Positions 8,278-15,534 of a DNA stretch of 45,706 nt are shown here, one piece after another. Both the position numbers and the translations under genes were made by a program. The notes beneath the pieces were generated by a model. It was not told the DNA's origin, made no database searches, and saw only the letters and a list, made by a program, of their open reading frames with translations. Source of the stretch: a bacterium (GTDB lineage: Bacteria; JAJVIF01; JAGGVT01); assembly GCA_021157815.1 (NCBI GenBank), contig JAGGVT010000032.1:1-45706 (forward strand), read 5' to 3'. Numbering within the stretch: the first letter of the stretch is position 1; each line of letters opens with the position of its first letter.

Positions 8278-9279
8278 TCACTCCCAATCCGCAACCGCGA
8301 CACAATCCAGACTCATGTTATCACGATTTCCCGACAAATATGAATGATAACCCGCAAGCGCGATCATCGCGCCGTTGTCCATGCAGTATTCAATCGGCGG
8401 AATTGACAGTTTCAGTTTGTCCCTATCGCACCATTCATACAGCCTTTGCCTTAACAAAGTATTCGCGCTCACTCCACCCGCGACATTCACTTCCTCTACA
8501 CCAGTGGATTTAACCGCCTTTTTAAGCTTCGCGATAAGGACATCCACAATGGCAGCTTCAAGCGACGCTATAAAATCCTTTTGGCGTAATTTGGTTCTAC
8601 GCTTTCTATCAAGAACAAGCACCGCAGCGGTTTTCAATCCGCTGAAGGAAAATTCAAAACCATCGCTGTTAATCATTGGGCGAGGCAGCTTCAGAATTTC
8701 AGGATTGCCTTTACGCGCAATCTCATCCATCCTTGCGCCAGCGGGGAAGCCAAGCCCCAAAACTCTTCCCAGTTTGTCGATAACCTCGCCGGCGGCATCA
8801 TCACGGGTCGCGCCAAGTAATGTAAATTCGTTTGGCGATTTAACATGCAAAAGTTCGGTATGTCCGCCTGATACAATCAAGCTGACATTCGGATACTCTA
8901 TAGCCTCACCGGATAACGCCGGCGCGAGAAGATGTCCCACCAGGTGATTTACACCTATAAGCGGTTTTTTGTAAACAAGCGAAAATGTTTTGGCGAATGT
9001 CATTCCTATTAATAGAGAACCGAGAAGCCCCGGATGCGATGTTACCGCGACAAGGCTAATTTCATCAACACTCAGACGTGTCTTTTCCATTAACCGTTTG
9101 AACAGCGGATTTATTACCTCAAGATGCACTCTCGATGCTATCTCCGGCACAACTCCGCCATACTCCTTGTGAAACTCCTCCTGATCCTGGCTGACCATGC
9201 AGAGAACCTGCCCCTTTTCATCAACCAGCGCAAGCGATGTGTCATCGCAGCTTGTTTCTATTCCAAGCGTTATGAAAAT
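8278..9279 (-). CDS. tsaD: tRNA t6A37 threonylcarbamoyltransferase TsaD, ATT start
   Basis: TsaD transfers the threonylcarbamoyl group to A37 of ANN-decoding tRNAs with TsaB and TsaE. From Met at 9198 the protein would lack its N-terminus. Extending the frame gives IFITLGIETSCDDTSLALVD, the invariant TsaD opening. A stop (TGA) lies three codons before this, and the only usable codons are ATT at 9277-9279 or ATA at 9271-9273, with GGAGG about 10 bases before the ATT. The full 333 residues then match family length. Later motifs are present: the metal-ligand region HLVGH, the phosphate-binding IVSGGHTELL and the late GGVSANTLLR. It overlaps the rimI end by 10 bases, which indicates translational coupling. 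Confidence 0.93.
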   Translation of the reverse strand: MFITLGIETSCDDTSLALVDEKGQVLCMVSQDQEEFHKEYGGVVPEIASRVHLEVINPLFKRLMEKTRLSVDEISLVAVTSHPGLLGSLLIGMTFAKTFSLVYKKPLIGVNHLVGHLLAPALSGEAIEYPNVSLIVSGGHTELLHVKSPNEFTLLGATRDDAAGEVIDKLGRVLGLGFPAGARMDEIARKGNPEILKLPRPMINSDGFEFSFSGLKTAAVLVLDRKRRTKLRQKDFIASLEAAIVDVLIAKLKKAVKSTGVEEVNVAGGVSANTLLRQRLYEWCDRDKLKLSIPPIEYCMDNGAMIALAGYHSYLSGNRDNMSLDCVAVADWE

Positions 9280-9743
9280 GAGACTTCACCCTCCCTGCCC
9301 GGAGTCCACATTATAAGCGCATCCTCGCAATTATCTTGGTAATATCTCGGGCGAATTCCGACATCTACAAATCCATGCGACCGATACAAATTTATCGCCG
9401 GTTCATTAGATGCCCGCACCTCCAGCGTAAAACGCTTGACTCCATTCGCGCGGCCATACTCCATTGTATGAACTAAAAGTTTTTTTGCTATATCCTTATG
9501 CCGGTATTCATCCAATACAGCCATGTTTACAATGTGGCCTATTGTTTCAAAACTCCACAGGCCTGCATATCCGACAATCATTTCATCCTGAATGAAAATG
9601 AAATAATTCGCGTGCGGATTATGGATTAAATCATACTCGAATGCGTATCTTGACCACGGCGCGGGAAACGATGATTCCTCGATGTGCATTACGCCATCAA
9701 GGTCATCCATTGTCATTCGCCTGATTTGCCCTGAGGGTGTCAC
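9270..9743 (-). CDS. rimI: RimI-like GNAT N-acetyltransferase
   Basis: The 157-residue GNAT protein has RRMTMDDLDGVMHIEESSF (N-terminal RimI signature), the acetyl-CoA loop region EYRHKDIAKKLL and the C-terminal RASNEPAINLYRSHGF motif. RimI acetylates the N-terminus of ribosomal protein S18 in E. coli; in many genomes, as here, it lies between tsaB and tsaD. The start is GTG at 9743 with AAGGAG seven bases upstream, just outside a small inverted-repeat element. Its end overlaps the tsaD start. Confidence 0.88.
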   Translation of the reverse strand: MTPSGQIRRMTMDDLDGVMHIEESSFPAPWSRYAFEYDLIHNPHANYFIFIQDEMIVGYAGLWSFETIGHIVNMAVLDEYRHKDIAKKLLVHTMEYGRANGVKRFTLEVRASNEPAINLYRSHGFVDVGIRPRYYQDNCEDALIMWTPGREGEVSFS

Positions 9744-9760
9744 TTTGTTTTCTCCTTTCG

Positions 9761-9874
9761 CAAAAAAGGGGACAGTCCTAAAAATGTTTCAAATCTGATA
9801 TTTTCAATAGGCATTAGCTAAAACCCCAGTGTTTATCATATCTATAAGCGTGGTTTGGACTGTCCCCTTTTTTG
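9761..9874. mobile_element. 114-bp MITE-like element with 18-bp perfect inverted ends
   Basis: Positions 9761-9778 and 9857-9874 are exact 18-base inverted complements (CAAAAAAGGGGACAGTCC and its complement). The interior is A/T-rich and non-coding except that it holds the tsaB stop codon. This GGGGACAGTCC-type end is common in small non-autonomous elements mobilised by IS200/REP-type transposases; no transposase is present here. It separates tsaB from rimI. Confidence 0.75.
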
Positions 9875-10549
9875 CTCAGCCGGCGATGGGCGAACGTAAA
9901 GCGGCTTCAACACCAACGGGTCAGCGACGATGCACATATCCGGAAATTTATCCAGAAACCGCAATGCTCGATCAGCCTGAGGCAGTGAATTGTTTTTTCC
10001 CAATATTGAAATTTCAATCCCATCCCACAACGCCAATCCGTCCAGCACACCGACACCCTCGCCGTAAATTACAAGCTTTGCGCCATCGGGAATATCCTTC
10101 ATCCAGCCACAAATTCTGTCGGGTTTGCCGTCGCTAATGTCATGGATATTTTCGAACGTACGATTGCTGTCCAAATGATAAAGCGCGGCGTAACATTCAA
10201 ATCGAGTCGATGGCGTCAGTGCGAGATAATATATATCAGGCTGAAAATCATCGATTCCGAGATAATATGACCTGACCGGAATCAAATTCGCGCCTGTCAA
10301 CTGGCAGAATGTTTTCGCGAAGCTTACTCCTATCCTTACTCCTGTAAACGAGCCGGGACCAAGGCCAATAATAACTTTCTCAACCTGCTCAGGCTGAATA
10401 TTATTCTCATCCAGCGTTTTTTCAATCAGCTGGAAAAATCCGGTTTGAAGTTTTTGCGAATGATGTTCGCAGGACACAATTAATTCGCCCTCGTTAAAAA
10501 CAGCAAGGGTGGATTTTTCGCATGATGTATCTATCGCAAGAGTTGTCAT
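9842..10549 (-). CDS. tsaB: t6A biosynthesis protein TsaB
   Basis: The 235-residue TsaB (inactive TsaD-like partner) shows LAIDTSCEKSTLAV at its start and the conserved GLGPGSFTGVRIGVSFAKTF. It scaffolds TsaD and TsaE in tRNA t6A synthesis. The ATG has AGGAA upstream. The last ~11 residues (EQKRGQSKPRL) are encoded by the end of the MITE-like element at 9761-9874, so the natural C-terminus has been replaced or extended. It is in line with tsaE and rimI on the minus strand. Confidence 0.92.
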   Translation of the reverse strand: MTTLAIDTSCEKSTLAVFNEGELIVSCEHHSQKLQTGFFQLIEKTLDENNIQPEQVEKVIIGLGPGSFTGVRIGVSFAKTFCQLTGANLIPVRSYYLGIDDFQPDIYYLALTPSTRFECYAALYHLDSNRTFENIHDISDGKPDRICGWMKDIPDGAKLVIYGEGVGVLDGLALWDGIEISILGKNNSLPQADRALRFLDKFPDMCIVADPLVLKPLYVRPSPAEQKRGQSKPRL

Positions 10550-10584
10550 TCAGATTCCTGTTCTTTTAAACCTTCATTTCGTAA

Positions 10585-10671
10585 CGCTGATGTTTCATCG
10601 GCTGTGTCGGAAGCGTCCCGCTTCTATTATGCCGACGGGACATCAGCGACACAGCCGATGGGACATCAGCG
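10585..10671. repeat. Intergenic inverted repeat between tsaE and tsaB
   Basis: The arms 10585-10608 and 10648-10671 are 24-base inverted complements with two mismatches (CGCTGATGT...CGGCTGTGTC). The interior has another GACGGGACATCAGC segment repeating the arm. It ends exactly at the tsaE stop codon. It may be a small mobile palindrome, and it would form a strong RNA hairpin inside the tsa transcript. Confidence 0.7.
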
Positions 10672-11109
10672 CTACGACTTGATTCGTTTGTCTATCCTAA
10701 TTAACCTCGTATCCGGCTCATCCTGAAATTCCATTTCAATTATAGGAAATCTATCCCGAAGATAATCAACGAGCCGTTCTCCCCACTCGATTAGCCTAAT
10801 CCCCTTCTGCATCCTTATTTCCTCGAAAACATATTCCGTTTCACTCTGGCTTTCAATGCGGTATAAATCCCAGTGATGAAGTTGCCCTCGCGGCGTATCG
10901 TAAACCCTCTCTATTACATAGCTGGGACTTCTCACACGGCCCTCATAACCAAGCCCTTTTGCGATTCCCCTGATAAGAACGCTCTTTCCAACTCCAAGAG
11001 ATCCGGTAACCGGAATTATTATTTCATCCGGCAGGTGAGCGGCAATTTTAATCCCAAGCGCGATTGTATCCGCCTCTGAGTGGGAAATAATCGTGCTGAA
11101 ACCGCCCAT
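10672..11109 (-). CDS. tsaE: t6A biosynthesis ATPase TsaE
   Basis: The 145-residue P-loop ATPase needed for turnover of the TsaB-TsaD complex has Walker A GSLGVGKS and the family segments RSPSYVIERVY, HHWDLYRI and IRLIEWGERL. The ATG at 11107-11109 shares one base with the thiL stop (TGATG), with GGAGGGG eight bases upstream; a TTG one codon earlier is a weaker option. This makes thiL-tsaE a coupled pair. Confidence 0.93.
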   Translation of the reverse strand: MGGFSTIISHSEADTIALGIKIAAHLPDEIIIPVTGSLGVGKSVLIRGIAKGLGYEGRVRSPSYVIERVYDTPRGQLHHWDLYRIESQSETEYVFEEIRMQKGIRLIEWGERLVDYLRDRFPIIEMEFQDEPDTRLIRIDKRIKS

Positions 11110-12191
11110 CAAACCTGCCCCTCCGGCTTGCTGAAATGGTCAAATCCCCACGTATTCATTTCACTCTCTGAGCCATCAGGCATTACAAGCGCCGCGCCGT
11201 CGCCACGTGTTACATGTCCAATTCGAGTTACCGTTAATCCTGATTTCTCTTCAAGCAGTTTTTTTATTTCGTCAAAACGATTGCTTTCGCAGCAGAACAA
11301 AAGTTCGAAATCCTCACCGCCGATTGCTATTTCCTTTTGCGGATTTTCACCTCTGCTTTGCCAGAATTCATCGAGCCTCTCTGTTACAGGCAAACTCTCA
11401 GAGTTTATTATCACTCTCAGATTATTTCTTTTAGCGATTCGAGAAGCATCCCGCGCTATGCCGTCCGAAAGGTCAATGCAGCCGCGGATACCATAAAACT
11501 CGCGTAAAACAATTGCGGCGTCAATTCGCGCTTTGGGTCTTAAAAACGAATCAACCAATTTTCTTTCATCGCTTAGAACATTACTGACTTTAGATTGAAG
11601 AATCATCAGCCCGGCTCTGGATTCGCCCGGATATCCCGTTACAACAACGCAGTCGTTTTCTTTTACTCCACCTCTTGCCAGCGCTTTCCCCTTTGGAACT
11701 TTACCTAAAAGCGTAATGTTGCAGAAAAACGATTTCGATTCGCTTAAATCGCCGCCAAGAAGAATAACCGAGTATTCCTCCGCAGCTTTTTTCAAACCCT
11801 CAAGAAACGATTCCAGCTGCATGATAGGAGTTGAATCAGGCAGCCCGATAACAACAACCATCCCAAGCGGACTTGCCCCCATCGCTGCAAGGTCGCTTAA
11901 ATTGACAACCAGAGATTTATATCCAAGGTCGAAATACGACATCCAGTCGAACAGAAAATCCGCGCCCTCGACAAGAACATCAGAAGTAACAACCAGTTCT
12001 TCATCAGAAAGCAGCTTGCCGGACAAAACCGCGGCGTCATCCAGAAGAGCCGGAATAACCAGAGAATCAGGCGCGATAAGTTCTTTGGGAAACACTTTCC
12101 GGATAAGTTCAAGAATCCCATCCTCGCCTGTGTCCGCAACGGTTTGTGTCGAACCGCCAATCATATTTAGAAATTTGTCCTGTTCGACCAA
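11109..12191 (-). CDS. thiL: Thiamine-monophosphate kinase
   Basis: ThiL phosphorylates thiamine monophosphate to the diphosphate cofactor. The 360-residue protein has the family order: GEDGILELIRKVF, LDDAAVL (ATP/metal-binding Asp), VTSDVLVEGADF, a long NLSDLAAMGASPLG, LLGGDLS, IDLSDGIARD and GGEDFELLF. The start is TTG at 12189-12191 with AAGGA upstream; an ATG nine codons later lacks a good ribosome site. It is coupled to tsaE and 338 bases downstream of thiC, so thiamine synthesis and t6A genes probably share a transcript. Confidence 0.93.
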   Translation of the reverse strand: MVEQDKFLNMIGGSTQTVADTGEDGILELIRKVFPKELIAPDSLVIPALLDDAAVLSGKLLSDEELVVTSDVLVEGADFLFDWMSYFDLGYKSLVVNLSDLAAMGASPLGMVVVIGLPDSTPIMQLESFLEGLKKAAEEYSVILLGGDLSESKSFFCNITLLGKVPKGKALARGGVKENDCVVVTGYPGESRAGLMILQSKVSNVLSDERKLVDSFLRPKARIDAAIVLREFYGIRGCIDLSDGIARDASRIAKRNNLRVIINSESLPVTERLDEFWQSRGENPQKEIAIGGEDFELLFCCESNRFDEIKKLLEEKSGLTVTRIGHVTRGDGAALVMPDGSESEMNTWGFDHFSKPEGQV

Positions 12192-12237
12192 GATATCCTT
12201 CCCTTCGATTGCAGGATTTGAATATGTGAATTTTATT

Positions 12238-12268
12238 CGTAGGGGTGGGTTTAAAACCCACCTCTACG
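12238..12268. repeat. Perfect-type GTAGGGGTGGGTTT palindrome
   Basis: CGTAGGGGTGGGTTT pairs with AAACCCACCTCTACG with one mismatch and no loop of note. It resembles the GTAGGGG...CCCCTAC intergenic hairpin at 45620-45692. It is part of the 338-base thiC-thiL gap, which also holds the element at 12303-12481 and no gene. Confidence 0.6.
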
Positions 12269-12302
12269 TTTTGAATCGTATATGTTTTACAAATATATTT
12301 TT

Positions 12303-12481
12303 CCTGGGAGCGCTGGACTCTGACCGGCATCTGTTTAAGCTAACTGGAAATAGTAAAACTGAATCTAACAAGTATGGTTGATAAACTCAACCCTTGTCTT
12401 TCGATATCTCATCTGCTAGACAAACTTTATCGATTTCCATTAACCTTGCTAAAATGCCGGTCAAAGACCAGCGCTCCCAGG
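12303..12481. mobile_element. 179-bp MITE-like element between thiC and thiL
   Basis: The ends CCTGGGAGCGCTGG (12303-12316) and CCAGCGCTCCCAGG (12468-12481) are perfect inverted complements. Pairing resumes after a short mismatch with TGACCGGCAT/ATGCCGGTCA, giving ~28-bp imperfect terminal repeats. The interior is A/T-rich without a reading frame. This looks like a non-autonomous transposable element lying inside the thiamine gene run. Confidence 0.6.
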
Positions 12482-12529
12482 TTCAGATTTTTTACAGATA
12501 CTACAAAAGAACAAGGTGTCAACTAATTA

Positions 12530-13843
12530 TCATTTAATTTTCTTAGGAGTTTTTTTCAGTCCGGCATCCTGTGTGGTAATAAACGCGCAGAACTCACCGC
12601 ACATGGTACACGCACCGGATTCATCAGTGCTGTCAGTGGGAAGTTCATCGCGTTTTTCCTTTGCCCTGTCAGGATCAACCGCGAGTTTGATTTGCTTCTC
12701 CCAGTCAAGGTCCGCGCGCGCACGTGACATTTCATTATCCCAATCAATCGCATTGGGAATTCCTTTCGCGATATCCGCAGCGTGAGCCGCGATCCGTGAC
12801 GCAATCACGCCTCTTCTGACATCATCCAGATTTGGAAGCGCCAGATGTTCCGCCGGAGTTACATAACAGAGATAATCCGTGCCTGCAGCGGCTGCAATCG
12901 CGCCGCCAATCGCGCCGACCAGCTCATCGTAACCGGGAGCGACATCGGTAACAAGCGGGCCAAGAACATAAAACGGCGCACCGTGGCAAATCTTTTTCTG
13001 CATTTCCACATTCATTACGACTTCATTCAGCGGGATGTGCCCGGGCCCCTCAACAATAACCTGTACTTTCTTAGCCCACGCTCGTTCTGTCAGTTCGCCA
13101 AGAACCACCAATTCAGAGATCTGCGCCGCGTCTGACGCATCATTAAGGCTTCCCGGACGAAGCCCGTCACCAAGTGAAATTGTTACATCGTAGCGATAAA
13201 GTATATCGAGAAGCTCATCGTAATATTCATAAAGCGGATTTTCATCTCCATTGTGAGCAATCCATGCGGCGATAAGGCTTCCGCCACGGGATACAATCGA
13301 TGTCAATCTGTTGCTTTCACGCAATACTTGAACAGCCGCGCGAGTAACACCGGCATGAAGAGTCATGAAATCGACTCCCTCCTGAGCCTGCCTTTCAATC
13401 ACCTCGAAAAAATCATCCTTAGTCCAGCTGTGATCCGTCTTTTTCTTGTCGCGAACCAGTTTGATAAGTTCATAGATGGGAACAGTGCCAAGCGGAAGCT
13501 GAGCTTCCTGCAACATTCTTTTCCGAATCATAAATAGATTGCCGCCGGTTGAGAGGTCCATTACCGTGTGGGTGCCATGCTTAATTGCAATTTTGAGTTT
13601 CTCGATTTCAAATTCACCGTTGTGGAGCAAGGGTGATGTTCCCAGGTTCGCGTTGACTTTTGTCGTAAGGCCTTCACCAATGCCTATCGGATCGAAAGTT
13701 CGGTTTATGTTTCGCGGGATTGCGATTCTGCCCGATGCCACACGTTGCCTGATAGAATCGGGATCAACATGCTCGGCATTCGCAATAAACGCCATCTGAG
13801 ACGTTATTTCACCATTAAGTGCTTTCTCAATCTGTGTGCTCAT
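12530..13843 (-). CDS. thiC: Phosphomethylpyrimidine synthase ThiC (short form)
   Basis: ThiC is a radical-SAM enzyme that converts aminoimidazole ribotide to the thiamine pyrimidine. The 437-residue protein is the short form without the plant/proteobacterial N-terminal domain. It has VNANLGTSP, DLSTGGN, MTLHAGVT, SRGGS, SLGDGLRPGS, VEGPGHIP and the C-terminal cluster motif CTMCGEFC. The ATG is at 13841-13843. No THI-box sequence (CTGAGA plus the ACC-CTGAT-GGATAATGCCAGCG arm) is visible in the 120 bases before it, so TPP riboswitch control seems absent. A promoter facing thiC lies at 13910-13937. Confidence 0.95.
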   Translation of the reverse strand: MSTQIEKALNGEITSQMAFIANAEHVDPDSIRQRVASGRIAIPRNINRTFDPIGIGEGLTTKVNANLGTSPLLHNGEFEIEKLKIAIKHGTHTVMDLSTGGNLFMIRKRMLQEAQLPLGTVPIYELIKLVRDKKKTDHSWTKDDFFEVIERQAQEGVDFMTLHAGVTRAAVQVLRESNRLTSIVSRGGSLIAAWIAHNGDENPLYEYYDELLDILYRYDVTISLGDGLRPGSLNDASDAAQISELVVLGELTERAWAKKVQVIVEGPGHIPLNEVVMNVEMQKKICHGAPFYVLGPLVTDVAPGYDELVGAIGGAIAAAAGTDYLCYVTPAEHLALPNLDDVRRGVIASRIAAHAADIAKGIPNAIDWDNEMSRARADLDWEKQIKLAVDPDRAKEKRDELPTDSTDESGACTMCGEFCAFITTQDAGLKKTPKKIK

Positions 13844-13888
13844 TTTATATACTCTACCTGATCTATCCTTAACGAAAAAAAAAATATC

Positions 13889-13917
13889 TTGATTTCAACC
13901 AAACTTAAGATTATAAT
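13889..13917 (+). promoter_or_regulatory. rpmB promoter
   Basis: A TTGATT -35 (13889-13894), a 17-base spacer and a perfect TATAAT -10 (13912-13917) precede rpmB by 46 bases. Its -10 overlaps the -10 of the opposing thiC promoter by four bases. Confidence 0.7.
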
Positions 13918-13937
13918 TCATCTTTTGTGATTATCAA
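13910..13937 (-). promoter_or_regulatory. thiC promoter, overlapping the rpmB promoter
   Basis: On the minus strand TTGATA (13937-13932), a 16-base spacer and TATAAT (13915-13910) face thiC, whose start is 66 bases further. It shares four -10 bases with the rpmB promoter, so the two polymerases should exclude one another. Confidence 0.65.
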
Positions 13938-13963
13938 AGAATTATAGTGGCTGGCAGGTTAAA

Positions 13964-14149
13964 ATGTCTCAAAAATGTGATATATGTGGCAAGGGTCCGA
14001 TGTCTGGAAACAGTGTTTCGCACTCTCATCGAAAGACTCGTAGAAAATTCTACCCGAATCTTCACAGGGTTACCATTGAGGAAAACGGCAGGAAAGTAAG
14101 GAAGAAAATCTGCACCCGATGCCTTAAAACAATGTCTAAAGCTCGATAA
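13964..14149 (+). CDS. rpmB: Ribosomal protein bL28
   Basis: The 61-residue protein is bL28 of the large ribosomal subunit: KCDICGKGPMSGNSVSHSH at the start, then the basic TRRKFYPNL core. It is a zinc-binding (C+) version, with CDIC at the N-terminus and CTRC near the C-terminus, as in many bacteria. It is monocistronic: its own promoter lies upstream and a strong intrinsic terminator follows at 14180. Confidence 0.95.
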   Translation: MSQKCDICGKGPMSGNSVSHSHRKTRRKFYPNLHRVTIEENGRKVRKKICTRCLKTMSKAR

Positions 14150-14179
14150 GAACCGGACAAAAATCCACGCGTTAACCAG

Positions 14180-14201
14180 AAAGCCTTCGGGCTTTTTTTT
14201 T
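14180..14201 (+). terminator. Intrinsic terminator of rpmB
   Basis: AAAGCC-TTCG-GGCTTT stem with UUCG tetraloop followed by a run of T residues, 30 bases after the rpmB stop codon. Confidence 0.9.
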
Positions 14202-14331
14202 GCGCATATCTTGATATGCCTGGAAAGTTGTCCAGTGCCATACTGGAACAAGCAACAAATAACAGCATAGGGCTATAGAGCCTGTCGGGAAAACATGTTG
14301 AATTTTAAATATACTATTCTCCTGATAACTC

Positions 14332-14437
14332 TCGGGTGCCGCCCACACATCACGTCTTTTTGTGATTTGTGGGTGAAATGCGTAACTTAGCATCATGTCA
14401 CCCATAAAGCCGAGACGGCTGTATGGGCGGCACCCGA
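14332..14437. repeat. ~105-bp multi-stem repeat element, copy 1
   Basis: The ends TCGGGTGCCGCCCA and TGGGCGGCACCCGA are inverted complements. Inside are further stems (CACATCAC...GTGATTTGTG; CACCCAT/ATGGGCGG; AGCCG-AG-ACGGCT). A near-identical copy lies at 25728-25832; the two differ mainly in a ~13-base central stretch. Outer arms CTGTCGGGAAA (14283-) and TTTTCCGACAG (14460-) flank this copy, and part of the left one is also seen before copy 2. The rest of the 14202-14509 gap has no gene. Confidence 0.85.
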
Positions 14438-14509
14438 CGTTTTAAATCAGATTGGCGCCTTTTCCGACAGGGCCTTTAAACCCATACTGATTGTATATAT
14501 ATCCTTCGC

Positions 14510-14902
14510 TTAATTCGCGTGCATCTTATTAGAGGATTCTAACTGGGCAATTCTACTCTTCAATGCTTTCAGCGCTTTCTGCCGGTTATTAAACAACGGG
14601 ACAATGGAATCAAAACGCAATGTCTTGTAAATCTTCGATAACACCTTATCGGTTATCATCACAGCCAGCAACCCACCATGATACTCAACGGATTTTTTGT
14701 GAAGCGCTATAAGGCATTCCAGGCCCATCGAATCAAAATAACTTACTTCTGACCAGTCTAACAGAACCGCTTTCGCACCTTGAACATAACTGTTCTCCAC
14801 AAGATTATGCAGAAGATCCTCATGTGTTCTTTGCAGTGTTCCTCGACATTCAATAATTGCAATGTCACCAATATGCTCAGCTGAAACATTCAACATATTC
14901 AT
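14510..14902 (-). CDS. STAS-domain protein (anti-sigma factor antagonist type)
   Basis: I place the start at the ATG at 14902, with GGAGGAG six bases upstream; a reading frame from 15052 exists but its first 50 residues look non-coding. The 130-residue protein is a single STAS domain with AIIECRGTLQ, AVLLDWSEVSYFDSMGLECL and a C-terminal helix. The Ser of FDSMGL is at the position phosphorylated in SpoIIAA/RsbV-type antagonists, so a partner-switch role with an unseen anti-sigma kinase is likely. It lies downstream of csp on the same strand but behind csp's terminator. Confidence 0.8.
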   Translation of the reverse strand: MNMLNVSAEHIGDIAIIECRGTLQRTHEDLLHNLVENSYVQGAKAVLLDWSEVSYFDSMGLECLIALHKKSVEYHGGLLAVMITDKVLSKIYKTLRFDSIVPLFNNRQKALKALKSRIAQLESSNKMHAN

Positions 14903-15121
14903 TAATCTCCTCCAAAATTGACAGGTGTAAAACTGCAGGGGCGTTGCATATAATAGTCGCTTTAACCCGGGTTCCTTCAAGGCGGACATTTCAATCATGC
15001 ATGAAATTTTATAACGTCGAAAATACCATGCATTCTTCCAACTCACATGCAACGGCCTATATTATTATCCGGTCTGGGGGTGATGTTTTATCATGAAAAA
15101 CGGAAACGACAAAAATAAATG

Positions 15122-15143
15122 AAAAAAACGCCCTATCAGGGCG
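15122..15143 (-). terminator. Intrinsic terminator of csp
   Basis: Reading on the minus strand, CGCCCTGATAGGGCG is a tight stem followed by seven T residues, about 35 bases after the csp stop. Confidence 0.85.
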
Positions 15144-15177
15144 AGTTAAAAATCAATTTACAGGGGATATCCAGGCT

Positions 15178-15387
15178 CTATTTGGTCGAGTGAGATACCA
15201 CGTTTCTTGCCTGTGGACCTTTCTGGCCGATTACAAGGTCGAATACTACCTTGTCTCCCTGGTTGAGTATCCTGAAACCCTCACCGGGTATCGCTGTGAA
15301 GTGCACGAAAATATCCTCCCCTTCCTGAGAGGTGATAAACCCGTACCCTTTTTCGATATCAAACCACTTAACTACACCGTCTGCCAC
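15178..15387 (-). CDS. csp: Cold-shock protein (CspA family)
   Basis: The 69-residue single-OB-fold protein has [16 protein letters not shown] (RNP1), DIFVHFTAI (RNP2) and GPQARNV at the end. Such proteins bind single-stranded nucleic acid and melt mRNA structure. The start is GTG at 15385-15387 with GGAGG ten bases upstream. It has its own strong promoter and its own terminator. Confidence 0.95.
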   Translation of the reverse strand: MADGVVKWFDIEKGYGFITSQEGEDIFVHFTAIPGEGFRILNQGDKVVFDLVIGQKGPQARNVVSHSTK

Positions 15388-15425
15388 TTTGCGTGAACCT
15401 CCGTATAAAAAGAAATTAGCGATGA

Positions 15426-15455
15426 ATTGTAACCAAGCATGGTTCTATATGTCAA
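15426..15455 (-). promoter_or_regulatory. csp promoter
   Basis: On the minus strand a perfect TTGACA -35 (15455-15450), 18-base spacer and TACAAT -10 (15431-15426) lie about 40 bases before the csp start. Confidence 0.7.
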
Positions 15456-15534
15456 GTTATTTCAGTGATATATCCAATGCGATTCACTGTTTCTTTTAGG
15501 AAAATTCAGTGGCGTGCTTTAAACACGGCACTTG

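Noticed and set aside
8375-8947. 190-codon plus-strand frame opposite tsaD
   Set aside because: It lies wholly antisense to strongly conserved tsaD and its translation is Ser/Pro-rich with no family features; a shadow frame.
11716-12381. 221-codon plus-strand frame opposite thiL
   Set aside because: Antisense to thiL for most of its length and ends within a repeat element; low-complexity Ser/Arg translation.
13844-13963. TPP riboswitch upstream of thiC
   Set aside because: The conserved arms are not visible and the space is taken by two promoters.
14903-15052. 50-residue N-terminal extension of the STAS protein
   Set aside because: A strong GGAGGAG site precedes the inner ATG at 14902, and the extension is unlike any STAS protein.
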